From the NCBI GenBank assembly GCA_023409265.1, contig JAEYHZ010000004.1:1-64000 (forward strand): a stretch of DNA of 64,000 nt, written 5' to 3'. Within the stretch, counting starts at the first letter, position 1; every line of letters starts with the position of its first letter. The stretch comes from Bacillota bacterium. GTDB lineage: Bacteria; Bacillota; Clostridia; Acetivibrionales; DSM-1351. The translations under genes and the position numbers were made by a program. Below, in pieces: positions 24,859 through 33,408 of the stretch. A model generated the notes under the pieces. It ran no database searches, was not told where the DNA came from, and worked only from the letters and a program-made list of their open reading frames with translations.

Positions 24859-26265
24859 ATGAAAACCTGGAAAAAAGTAATTTCAATACTTACAGCAGTT
24901 ATAATTTTTACAGCATTTTGTTTTTCATCCAAATCAAGCGTATATGCGGTAGACACCAATAATGATGACTGGCTGCATTGCGCAGGTGATAAAATCTATG
25001 ATATGAATGGAAATGAGGTATGGCTCACAGGTGCCAACTGGTTTGGCTTCAATTGCAGTGAAAATGTATTTCATGGTGCCTGGTATGATGTAAAGACAAT
25101 ATTGACCGGTGTTGCTGACAGAGGTATAGGTTTGTTGAGAATACCGATTTCAACTGAACTTTTATACAGCTGGATGGCCGGAACCCCGAACAAGGTTTCA
25201 AGTGTCACCGCCAGTAATAATCCGCCCTATTATGTATGTAATCCTGATTTTTATGACCCGGAAACCAAAGGGGTCAAAAACAGTATGGAGATTTTTGATA
25301 TTATAATGGGATACTGCAAGGAACTTGGCATAAAGGTTATGATAGACGTTCACAGCCCGGATGCTAATAATTCAGGCCATATGTACCCATTGTGGTATGG
25401 TTTGAATACCTCTACGGCAGGTAAAATAACTACTGAAAAGTGGATAAATACTTTAGTATGGCTGGCCGACAAATACAAGAATGATGATACTATTCTGGCA
25501 ATAGATTTAAAAAACGAACCTCACGGTAAGCGCGGGTATGCACAGGAAACACCAAAAGATATAGCCAAATGGGACAATTCTACAGATGAAAACAACTGGA
25601 AATATGCGGCTGAACAGTGCTCAAGAGCAGTTCTTTCCGTTAATCCCAAGTTCCTGATTGTTATTGAAGGTGTTGAGCAATATCCCAAAACAGAAAAAGG
25701 TTATACATATGATACACCCGATGTTTGGGGTGCAACAGGAGATGCTGCTCCGTGGTATGGTGCATGGTGGGGAGGAAATTTAAGGGGGGTAAAAGATTAT
25801 CCTGTAAACCTGGGAACATTGAACAGTCAGATTGTTTACTCTCCTCATGACTATGGGCCTTCTGTGTATAATCAGACCTGGTTTGACAAGGATTTTACAA
25901 CCCAGACCCTGCTTGATGACTACTGGTATGACACCTGGGCATATATTGACGAACAGGGGCTTGCACCACTTCTTATCGGAGAGTGGGGAGGGTTTATGGA
26001 TGGCGGAAAGAATCAAAAATGGATGACTTTGTTGAGAGATTATATGATTGAAAAACGTATAAATCACACTTTTTGGTGTATTAATCCCAATTCCGGTGAT
26101 ACCGGAGGGTTACTTAGCTATGATTGGTCAACCTGGGACGAGGCAAAGTATGGGTTGCTGAAACCCGCATTATGGCAGGCAAACGGAAAGTTTATTGGGC
26201 TTGACCACCGGATACCGCTTGGTTCAAACGGAATTTCACTGGGAACTTACTACGGTATGAACTAA
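24859..26265 (+). CDS. secreted GH5 endoglucanase without dockerin
   Basis: 468 residues. Signal peptide (to about residue 31), then a GH5 subfamily 1-like domain: ANWFGFNCSENVFHG, GLLRIPIS, KVMIDVHSPD, AIDLKNEPHG (acid/base Glu), VYSPHDYGPSVY and PLLIGEWGGF (nucleophile Glu). The chain stops after the catalytic domain; there is no dockerin, CBM or SLH, so the enzyme is probably free. AAAGGAGGT precedes ATG 24859; an ATG five bases earlier stops at once. It is the last gene of the cellulosome locus, ahead of a strong terminator. Confidence 0.88.
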   Translation: MKTWKKVISILTAVIIFTAFCFSSKSSVYAVDTNNDDWLHCAGDKIYDMNGNEVWLTGANWFGFNCSENVFHGAWYDVKTILTGVADRGIGLLRIPISTELLYSWMAGTPNKVSSVTASNNPPYYVCNPDFYDPETKGVKNSMEIFDIIMGYCKELGIKVMIDVHSPDANNSGHMYPLWYGLNTSTAGKITTEKWINTLVWLADKYKNDDTILAIDLKNEPHGKRGYAQETPKDIAKWDNSTDENNWKYAAEQCSRAVLSVNPKFLIVIEGVEQYPKTEKGYTYDTPDVWGATGDAAPWYGAWWGGNLRGVKDYPVNLGTLNSQIVYSPHDYGPSVYNQTWFDKDFTTQTLLDDYWYDTWAYIDEQGLAPLLIGEWGGFMDGGKNQKWMTLLRDYMIEKRINHTFWCINPNSGDTGGLLSYDWSTWDEAKYGLLKPALWQANGKFIGLDHRIPLGSNGISLGTYYGMN

Positions 26266-26319
26266 GTGATAAAGATAACCGATTGGGCAAGGTAGCTCTG
26301 GACAATTACGGAATAAAAT

Positions 26320-26374
26320 AATAAGATAATAATAAAAGCGGCTGCATAGTCGCTTTTATTATTATCTTATTTTA
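26320..26374. terminator. strong terminator after the cellulase genes
   Basis: A perfect 21-bp inverted repeat (26320-26340 with 26351-26371), loop GCTGCATAGT, with T-rich 3' end. It closes the cellulosome operon and separates it from the AEC transporter gene. Confidence 0.85.
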
Positions 26375-26437
26375 AAACGGCTAAAATCAAAACAAATTTT
26401 ATATATGATGGACATGTTCTTATTTTGGAGGCAGACA

Positions 26438-27415
26438 ATGAATGAAGTAGACATTATTATAAAGCAGATATTAATTTTAACCTTGCTGGGAATAACAGGT
26501 TTTGCAGCAGGAAGAAAAAAGTTCCTTCCCGAGGATTCCCATAAATATATTTCGGCCCTGATTTTAAAGATAACCATGCCTTTTTTGATATTTACAACCA
26601 TGGGGAATTATTCATTTACAGGAGAAACCCTAAAAAACGGCCTTTTTATCTTTCTGCTTGGAGCAGCCTTTATTCTTTTTGGAGGGCTCATAGCCCTTGG
26701 ACCCTGTAAGCTGATGAAAATACGTGATAAGGCCTTGAATATATATGTGGCACAATCAATGTTCGGAAACGTTATATTTATGGCATACCCGCTGCTTAAA
26801 GCAATGTATGGTGATGAGGGTATAGTTTATGCTATTTTCTTCAACATTGCAAATGACGCCATACTCTGGACCTTGGGAGTCTACTTGTTCAACAGGCATA
26901 ATTCAAAAAACTGGCGGGATAACCTATCCCATCTGGTTAATCCCAATACCATTGCTTTTCTGGGCGGAATATTAATGATAGTGCTCAAAGGTGTTTTTCA
27001 AATTGAAAAGACTGCTGCCTATGAACGTGTGTGGGATGTACTCTACACTGCATTTAACGGTTTGGGACATACTACAATTTACCTGTCCATGGTGTTTATA
27101 GGTCTGATACTGTCCAATGTGAGAATTACCGGTATGACAGAGATATTAAGCAAGTCAAAATATTTGGTTTATTCAGCGTTCAAGCTCCTAATAGTTCCGG
27201 TTTTAGCAATTCTGTTTTTTAGGTTTACCGGTAATTTTTTTGATGTATTTGTAAAGAGGATAGTAGTACTGCAGCTTGCAATGCCTTCGTCAACTATAGT
27301 TTCGGCGTTGGCACTCCAGTATGATTCGGACTATAATGCTGCAACCGAGGGGATATTCATATCGACACTGCTTTCTATATTCACACTTCCCTTTATAGTA
27401 TATCTACTGGTATAA
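26438..27415 (+). CDS. AEC (auxin efflux carrier) family transporter
   Basis: 325 residues with about ten membrane helices. GITGFAAGRKKFLPEDSHKYISALILKITMPFLIFTTM at the N-terminus and AMPSSTIVSALALQYDSDYNAATEGIFISTLLSIFTLPFIVYLL at the C-terminus are typical of the family. Bacterial members export or exchange organic acids such as malate; the substrate here is unknown. Start ATG 26438 has TTGGAGG seven bases upstream. It is a single gene between two terminators. Confidence 0.85.
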   Translation: MNEVDIIIKQILILTLLGITGFAAGRKKFLPEDSHKYISALILKITMPFLIFTTMGNYSFTGETLKNGLFIFLLGAAFILFGGLIALGPCKLMKIRDKALNIYVAQSMFGNVIFMAYPLLKAMYGDEGIVYAIFFNIANDAILWTLGVYLFNRHNSKNWRDNLSHLVNPNTIAFLGGILMIVLKGVFQIEKTAAYERVWDVLYTAFNGLGHTTIYLSMVFIGLILSNVRITGMTEILSKSKYLVYSAFKLLIVPVLAILFFRFTGNFFDVFVKRIVVLQLAMPSSTIVSALALQYDSDYNAATEGIFISTLLSIFTLPFIVYLLV

Positions 27416-27445
27416 ATAAGGGAATTAAAAAAAATACTTGTATAT

Positions 27446-27502
27446 TATAGGCTAATCTGTATAAATATTCAACATACAAAGATTTATGCAGGTTGGCCTA
27501 TA
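27446..27502 (+). repeat. 21-bp imperfect hairpin ahead of purE
   Basis: 27446-27466 pairs with 27482-27502 through 21 consecutive pairs including three G-U, with a 15-nt loop. It is followed 20 bases later by a second hairpin with a U-tract. I find no purine-riboswitch consensus here. Confidence 0.5.
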
Positions 27503-27521
27503 TAAAATAAATCCGAATATT

Positions 27522-27554
27522 AAAAGCGATCAATTAAAAATTGTTCGCTTTTTT
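27522..27554 (+). terminator. intrinsic terminator between AEC gene and purE
   Basis: AAAAGCGATCAATT pairs with AATTGTTCGCTTTT, followed by further T residues. It may end the AEC transcript or attenuate the pur operon; it lies 98 bases before purE. Confidence 0.75.
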
Positions 27555-27651
27555 AATTGACAATGGTCTTTGATATTTGATAATATTAAATCAATAAAAG
27601 GCGAATGATTTTTCTAAATATCAAAAAAATGTTCATATGGAGGCATGTACA

Positions 27652-28164
27652 ATGTGTATTTCTAAAGATGCTAAAGTAGCAGTTATCATGGGAAGTGATT
27701 CCGACCTTTCAGTAATGAAAAGCTGTATCAAGCTTTTGAAGGATTTTGAAGTTCAGTGTGACGTTATGGTATGTTCAGCTCATAGAACACCGGATAAGGC
27801 ATCTGAATTCGCAAAGAACGCAGAGGCAAACGGGATCGACGTTATTATTGCGGCAGCAGGAAAAGCAGCGCATCTTCCTGGAGTGCTTGCAGCATATACA
27901 CCTGTACCTGTTATAGGAGTACCAATAAAGTCATCTACTCTTGACGGCCTTGATTCACTTTTATCCATTGTTCAAATGCCTGCCGGAATTCCTGTTGCCA
28001 CTGTTGCAGTTGATGGAGCAGAGAATGCCGCGCTTCTGGCGGTTCAGATTTTATCAGTTGCTTATCATGGTTTGAGAGACAAAATGCTGGACTACAAAAA
28101 ATCACTTGCAGACAAAGTTGAAAAAAAGAATATTGAACTTCAGAAAAAGCTGGAAGAACTATAA
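27652..28164 (+). CDS. purE: N5-carboxyaminoimidazole ribonucleotide mutase PurE
   Basis: 170 residues, class I PurE. It moves the carboxyl group of N5-CAIR to C4 to give CAIR in purine synthesis. MGSDSDLSVMK, CSAHRTPD and AAAGKAAHLPGVLAAYT are the active-site motifs. Start ATG 27652 has TATGGAGG eight bases upstream; an ATG inside that ribosome site (27637) is rejected. First gene of the pur cluster; purC and purL are not in the window. Confidence 0.96.
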   Translation: MCISKDAKVAVIMGSDSDLSVMKSCIKLLKDFEVQCDVMVCSAHRTPDKASEFAKNAEANGIDVIIAAAGKAAHLPGVLAAYTPVPVIGVPIKSSTLDGLDSLLSIVQMPAGIPVATVAVDGAENAALLAVQILSVAYHGLRDKMLDYKKSLADKVEKKNIELQKKLEEL

Positions 28165-28211
28165 CAGGCCATTGAAGAACTGTAATTGGCCATTGATTTA
28201 ATGTATGGCAA

Positions 28212-28364
28212 TATAACGAGGCGGAAAAATGTCTCCCACTTCTACAAGTGGCGGGTTCCGCTCAGGTTTTCAGGCGACGAGTATATCTCTCGCCTCGTTG
28301 AAACGCCGCTGATCTGAGAAAATTTTTCTACAATCGAAAAATTTTCTTTGAATTAGGCGTTATA
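28212..28364 (+). repeat. multi-stem element in the purE-purF spacer
   Basis: Bounded by TATAACG (28212-28218) and CGTTATA (28358-28364). Inside are AACGAGGCG/CGCCTCGTT (28215-28223, 28291-28299), GCGGAA/TTCCGC (28221-28226, 28256-28261), CCACTT-ctac-AAGTGG (28236-28251), CTCAG/CTGAG (28261-28265, 28314-28318) and an AT-rich hairpin GAAAATTTTTC/GAAAAATTTTC. The ends resemble the short element after nifH, and the AT hairpin recurs at 41204-41234. It could be a mobile palindromic repeat or a leader RNA of purF. Confidence 0.55.
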
Positions 28365-28397
28365 AGAACCCAATATGCAGTAAAAAAGGAGTTACTC

Positions 28398-29861
28398 ATG
28401 TGTGAATTAGGGCAATGCTTACAGTGCGAAAATCTTGACTGCTTTGACGACAGAAAGGATAAAATGCACGAAGAATGTGGAGTATTCGGAGTATATTCTA
28501 TTGAAAACAGTGGTGTTGACGTAGCCGGAATGACATATTACGGCCTGTACTCACTTCAGCACAGAGGACAGGAAAGTGCTGGAATTGCAGTAAGTGACAA
28601 TGAAACAATAGTTTTCCACAAGGATATGGGCTTGGTTCCGGAAATTTTCGACAAGGTTGTGTTAACACACCTTCAGGGTTCAATGGCTGTGGGCCATGTG
28701 AGATACTCAACAACAGGTGCAAGCCGCCGTGAAAATGCTCAGCCCATAGTTGTCCGCACCAGAAACGGACAAATCGCACTGGCTCACAATGGTAACATTG
28801 TTAATGCTTCAATTCTCAGAGAACAAATGGAAGAGAGCGGTACCATATTCCAGACAACAAACGATACAGAGGTTCTGGTTAATCTTGTAACCAAGCATAG
28901 TATTACTTCGGAGACAATTGAAGAAGCAGTTGAAAAAATGATGAAGGATGTAAAGGGTTCTTACGGACTTATATTAATGACTGCCAATAAAATGGTGGGT
29001 GTCAGAGATCCTTATGGAATCAGGCCCCTGTGCATTGGTAAAACTTCCTCAGCATATGTTATAGCGTCAGAATCCTGTGCACTTGATGCCGTAAATGCCG
29101 ATTTTATAAGAGATATTGAGCCCGGGGAAATTGTAACAATAGAAAATAATGAGATCAGATCAATAAAAGCTTTTGATATTAAGGATACAAAACTGTGCAT
29201 TTTTGAGTTTGTGTATTTTGCCAGACCTGACAGTGTAATTGACGGTGCAAGTGTACAGCAGTCAAGATATGAGGCGGGCAAGCGTTTGGCAATTGAACAT
29301 CCTGTAGAGGCGGATGTAGTAATAGGTGTTCCTGACTCAGGTATTTCGGCTGCCATAGGCTTCTCAAAGCAGGCAGGTATTCCTTACGGTGAAGGTATAG
29401 TTAAAAACAGATATATAGGAAGAACCTTTATTCAGCCAAGCCAGGGTATGAGAGAGGTTGCTGTTCGCATAAAACATAATGCAATTAAAAAGACAATCGA
29501 AGGAAAAAGAGTTGTAATTATTGATGATTCAATAGTTAGAGGTACGACTACCAGAAGAATAGTTAAAATACTAAAGAAAGCCGGCGCAAAAGAGGTTCAC
29601 ATGAGAGTAAGTTCACCACCTCTAAAATATCCATGCTATTTTGGAATAGATATTTCATCAAGAAAAGAACTGGTAGCAGACAAACTTTCTGTTCATGAGA
29701 TAAGGGAAATGATCTGTGCTGATTCTTTGGGTTACCTGAGCCTGGAAGGGCTGTTGAAAACACCTGTGGATTCCAAATGCGGCTTCTGCTCAGCCTGTCT
29801 TACAGGTGACTATCCCATTGAGGTTCCTGCTGAGGGAGACAAGTTCAGTTGCGGATCCTAA
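28398..29861 (+). CDS. purF: amidophosphoribosyltransferase PurF
   Basis: 487 residues, first committed enzyme of purine synthesis (PRPP + glutamine to phosphoribosylamine). The N-terminal propeptide ends at HEE, leaving Cys27 (CGVFGVY) as the glutaminase nucleophile. LYSLQHRGQESAG and GHVRYSTTG belong to the Ntn domain; VVIIDDSIVRGTT is the PRPP-binding loop. Cysteines in DSKCGFCSACLTGDYP fit the [4Fe-4S] cluster of the Bacillus-type enzyme. ATG 28398 follows AAAAGGAG. Confidence 0.97.
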   Translation: MCELGQCLQCENLDCFDDRKDKMHEECGVFGVYSIENSGVDVAGMTYYGLYSLQHRGQESAGIAVSDNETIVFHKDMGLVPEIFDKVVLTHLQGSMAVGHVRYSTTGASRRENAQPIVVRTRNGQIALAHNGNIVNASILREQMEESGTIFQTTNDTEVLVNLVTKHSITSETIEEAVEKMMKDVKGSYGLILMTANKMVGVRDPYGIRPLCIGKTSSAYVIASESCALDAVNADFIRDIEPGEIVTIENNEIRSIKAFDIKDTKLCIFEFVYFARPDSVIDGASVQQSRYEAGKRLAIEHPVEADVVIGVPDSGISAAIGFSKQAGIPYGEGIVKNRYIGRTFIQPSQGMREVAVRIKHNAIKKTIEGKRVVIIDDSIVRGTTTRRIVKILKKAGAKEVHMRVSSPPLKYPCYFGIDISSRKELVADKLSVHEIREMICADSLGYLSLEGLLKTPVDSKCGFCSACLTGDYPIEVPAEGDKFSCGS

Positions 29862-29979
29862 CGGGACGAAAACAAATTTAAAGCTGGAAAAATTTTTCTA
29901 TGCAAAATAACTTTACAGATTATTTTAACTCCCAAGTTTTTGTTGGGACGCTAATATTTTACAATTATTGGAGGGTATT

Positions 29980-31002
29980 ATGACCACATACAGAGATGCC
30001 GGTGTTGACGTTGAAGCGGGGTATGAAGCAGTTAAGCTAATGAAAAACCATGTCAAACGCACCTTCAGACCCGAGGTGATGACAGAATTAGGCGGTTTTG
30101 GCGGATTATTCAGCCTTGATAAATCAAAGTATGAACAGCCTGTTTTGGTTTCAGGAACAGATGGAGTAGGAACCAAGCTCAAGATGGCTTTTTTGATGGA
30201 CAAGCATGATACAGTGGGTATTGACTGTGTGGCAATGTGTGTTAACGACATTGTTTGCAGCGGTGCAGAGCCTCTATTTTTCCTTGACTATGTTGCTGTG
30301 GGAAAGAACTATCCTGAAAAAGTTGCCGAGATAGTAAAGGGTGTTGCCGAAGGCTGTGTAATGTCGGGCTGCTCATTGATCGGCGGTGAAACTGCCGAAA
30401 TGCCTGGCTTTTATCCTGTTGACGAATATGACCTGGCCGGTTTTACCGTAGGAATAGTCGATAAAAATAAGATTATTGACGGCAAAAAGATCAAAGCCGG
30501 GGACAAACTCATTGGTCTCCCTTCCTCAGGTATTCACAGCAATGGCTATTCCTTGGTAAGGAAACTCATTAATCCCACAGAAAGCAATGTCACGGAATAT
30601 GTTGAAAAGCTTGGCTGTACATTAGGTGAGGAGCTATTGAAGCCTACCAGAATATATGTGAAGCTTGTGCTGGATTTAATAGAAAAGTACGAGATAAAAG
30701 GAGTTTCACATATAACAGGCGGAGGCTTTATTGAAAATATTCCAAGAATGGTCCCAGAAGGGTTAAGAGTAAATATAGAAAAAGGTTCCTGGCCTGTGCT
30801 GCCAATATTCGGATTACTCCAAGGCCTGGGCAATATGCAGGACAGTGATATTTATAACACCTTTAATATGGGAATTGGTATGGTTATGGCGGTTGACAGC
30901 AGTAAAGCCGATGAAATAGTTGCTTATCTCAAATCAACCGGTGAGGCTGCATATATTATCGGTTCATTAACCGAAGGTGAAGCAGGGGTTGACATATTAT
31001 AA
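29980..31002 (+). CDS. purM: phosphoribosylformylglycinamidine cyclo-ligase PurM
   Basis: 340 residues. It forms aminoimidazole ribonucleotide from FGAM with ATP. TYRDAGVDVEAGYEAV, VSGTDGVGTKLKMA, CVNDIVCSGAEPLFFLDY, GGETAEMPGFY and HITGGGFIENIPR are family motifs. Start ATG 29980 with GGAGGG just upstream; an in-frame TTG at 29968 overlaps the ribosome site and is rejected. It lies between purF and purN. Confidence 0.96.
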   Translation: MTTYRDAGVDVEAGYEAVKLMKNHVKRTFRPEVMTELGGFGGLFSLDKSKYEQPVLVSGTDGVGTKLKMAFLMDKHDTVGIDCVAMCVNDIVCSGAEPLFFLDYVAVGKNYPEKVAEIVKGVAEGCVMSGCSLIGGETAEMPGFYPVDEYDLAGFTVGIVDKNKIIDGKKIKAGDKLIGLPSSGIHSNGYSLVRKLINPTESNVTEYVEKLGCTLGEELLKPTRIYVKLVLDLIEKYEIKGVSHITGGGFIENIPRMVPEGLRVNIEKGSWPVLPIFGLLQGLGNMQDSDIYNTFNMGIGMVMAVDSSKADEIVAYLKSTGEAAYIIGSLTEGEAGVDIL

Positions 31003-31059
31003 TATCTCAATGATCCATGAAAATTATGATTCCTCTATTGCGGAACGTGGGAGGCAAAT

Positions 31060-31683
31060 ATGCTTAAGATAGGCGTATTGGTGTCTGGAGGCGGTTCAAA
31101 CCTCCAGGCAATTATTGATAAAATAGAAAGCGGATATATACAGAATGTTCAGATAGTAACCGTTGTGTCCAGCAAACCGGATGTGTACGCGCTGGAGAGG
31201 GCAAAAAATCATCGAATCAACGGTATTTTCATTTCGAGAAAGTTCTTTAAAAATATCGAAGAATATGACGAAGCACTGATAAGTCATTTTAGAGAGTTTA
31301 ATGTTGATCTGGTGGTTATGGCAGGCTTCCTTTCAATTCTGGGAGAGCGTTTCAGCAAATATTTTGAAAATAGAGTAATTAATATTCACCCATCTTTGAT
31401 TCCCGCATTTTGCGGAAAGGGTTTCTATGGAATAATTCCACATAAAAATGTTTTGGAGTCAGGTGTCAAGGTAACCGGAGCAACTGTTCATTTTGTTGAA
31501 CTGGAAGCTGATGCAGGGCCGATTATTCTGCAAAAGGCAGTATATGTGGAAGAGAACGACACTCCTGAAATTCTTCAGAAAAGGGTTATGGAACAGGCAG
31601 AGTGGGAGATACTTCCCGAAGCAATAAAACTTTTTGCAGAGAACAGGCTAGTCATTGAAGGCAAACGAGTCAAAATAGTTTAA
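31060..31683 (+). CDS. purN: phosphoribosylglycinamide formyltransferase PurN
   Basis: 207 residues. It transfers the formyl group of 10-formyl-THF to GAR. IGVLVSGGGSNLQAIIDKI, INIHPSLIPAFCGKGFYG (catalytic Asn-His) and GATVHFVELEADAGPII (catalytic Asp) are present. ATG 31060 follows GGGAGG. Third of five tightly spaced pur genes. Confidence 0.96.
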   Translation: MLKIGVLVSGGGSNLQAIIDKIESGYIQNVQIVTVVSSKPDVYALERAKNHRINGIFISRKFFKNIEEYDEALISHFREFNVDLVVMAGFLSILGERFSKYFENRVINIHPSLIPAFCGKGFYGIIPHKNVLESGVKVTGATVHFVELEADAGPIILQKAVYVEENDTPEILQKRVMEQAEWEILPEAIKLFAENRLVIEGKRVKIV

Positions 31684-31794
31684 ACCTCAATCTGAACTTG
31701 GCTGCTCATTGAAGTAAAGTGGTAAGAGTTCGAGTATTGAGTTAATTTTATAACGTTAAGTTCAAATTTAAAATTTGATTGGAGGACTGGGTTT

Positions 31795-33339
31795 ATGATT
31801 AAGCGTGCGTTAATAAGCGTTTCAGACAAAACAGGTATTGTTGATTTTGCAACAGCTCTTGCTTCAAAAGGTGTGGAGATAATATCAACCGGAGGAACAG
31901 CCAAAGCTCTTTCAGATGCAGGATTAAAAGTGATAAACATTTCGGATATTACCGGGTTTCCTGAATGTCTGGATGGAAGGGTAAAGACACTCCACCCGAA
32001 GGTTCATGCAGGACTTCTTGCCATCAGAAGCAACGAAGAGCATATGAAACAGATAAGGGAACTGGGCGTTGAAACTATTGATATAGTTGTTATAAACCTC
32101 TATCCTTTCAAGCAGACAATATTAAAAGGTAATGTTGAGCTGGAGGAAGCAATTGAGAATATTGATATCGGCGGACCTACAATGTTAAGAGCTGCTGCAA
32201 AGAATTATCAGGATGTGGCCGTTGTTGTTGATCCTGCCGATTATGAAAAAGTACTTACAGAATTCAATGAATCAGGTGATGTAAGTGTGAAAACCAAATT
32301 CAGACTTGCATACAAGGTTTTTGAGCATACAAGCCACTACGATACCCTGATTGCTAAATATCTCAGAGATACTCTCGGTGATATTGATTTCCCAGAAACA
32401 CTTTCATTAACCTTTGAAAAGGTTCAGGATATGCGCTATGGTGAAAACCCTCATCAGAAAGCTGTATTCTATAAGGAAGTAGGAGCTAACAGAGGAATTC
32501 TTCCTAGTGCTGTACAGCTTCACGGAAAAGAATTGTCCTTTAATAACATAAACGATACAAATGGTGCAATCGAACTTGTTAAGGAATTTATTGAGCCTAC
32601 GGTTGTTGCTGTCAAGCATACAAACCCATGCGGTGTAGGCAGCGCTGCAACCATATATGATGCATACATGAGAGCATATGAATCAGATCCGGTATCAATT
32701 TTCGGCGGTATCATAGCCGCCAACAGGGAAATTGATGGAAAAACAGCTGAAGAAATAAATAAGATTTTTGTTGAAATAGTGGTAGCACCAGCTTTTACGG
32801 ATGAAGCCCTGGCAATTCTGACTCAGAAGAAGAATATCAGACTCTTGAAGCTAGAAGGAATTGAAGAAAAAGTTCCTGCAGACACTCTTGATATGAAGAA
32901 GGTCTGCGGTGGTCTCCTTGTCCAGAAGTACAACAGCCAGCTGTTCAATGAAGAAGATCTCAAATGTGTAACCGAAATTCAGCCTACAAAGGAACAGATG
33001 GAAGACCTTGTATTTGCAATGAAGGTAGTGAAACATACAAAATCAAACGCTATAGCTCTTGCAAAGGGTAAGATGACTATTGGAGTTGGACCGGGTCAAA
33101 CCAACAGAATAGTTCCGACCAGAGTTGCAATCGAATATGCCGGCGAAAGGTCAAAGGGTGCGGTTATGGCTTCTGATGCTTACTTCCCATTTGACGATTG
33201 CGTTGAAGCGGCAGCTGCTGTAGGAATCAAGGCAATAATCCAGCCGGGTGGTTCAATTAATGACCAGAAGTCTATTGATGCCTGCAACAAGTACGGAATT
33301 GCAATGGTATTTACCGGTATGAGACATTTCAAGCACTAG
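31795..33339 (+). CDS. purH: bifunctional AICAR transformylase/IMP cyclohydrolase PurH
   Basis: 514 residues. The N-terminal IMP cyclohydrolase half begins RALISVSDKTGIVDFA and carries GFPECLDGRVKTLHPKVHAG; the C-terminal transformylase half shows KHTNPCGVG and GVGPGQTNR. It performs the last two steps to IMP. ATG 31795 follows TTGGAGGACTGG. Length is standard. Confidence 0.97.
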   Translation: MIKRALISVSDKTGIVDFATALASKGVEIISTGGTAKALSDAGLKVINISDITGFPECLDGRVKTLHPKVHAGLLAIRSNEEHMKQIRELGVETIDIVVINLYPFKQTILKGNVELEEAIENIDIGGPTMLRAAAKNYQDVAVVVDPADYEKVLTEFNESGDVSVKTKFRLAYKVFEHTSHYDTLIAKYLRDTLGDIDFPETLSLTFEKVQDMRYGENPHQKAVFYKEVGANRGILPSAVQLHGKELSFNNINDTNGAIELVKEFIEPTVVAVKHTNPCGVGSAATIYDAYMRAYESDPVSIFGGIIAANREIDGKTAEEINKIFVEIVVAPAFTDEALAILTQKKNIRLLKLEGIEEKVPADTLDMKKVCGGLLVQKYNSQLFNEEDLKCVTEIQPTKEQMEDLVFAMKVVKHTKSNAIALAKGKMTIGVGPGQTNRIVPTRVAIEYAGERSKGAVMASDAYFPFDDCVEAAAAVGIKAIIQPGGSINDQKSIDACNKYGIAMVFTGMRHFKH

Positions 33340-33408
33340 GAAAATCAGGGAGGCTCAATAGCTTTCAAAGCTATTATAATTAATCAAGTCCCTTAATGGA
33401 GGTATCAA

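Noticed and set aside
27420..27636. Purine riboswitch before purE
   Set aside because: The hairpins present do not contain the three-way junction consensus of purine riboswitches.
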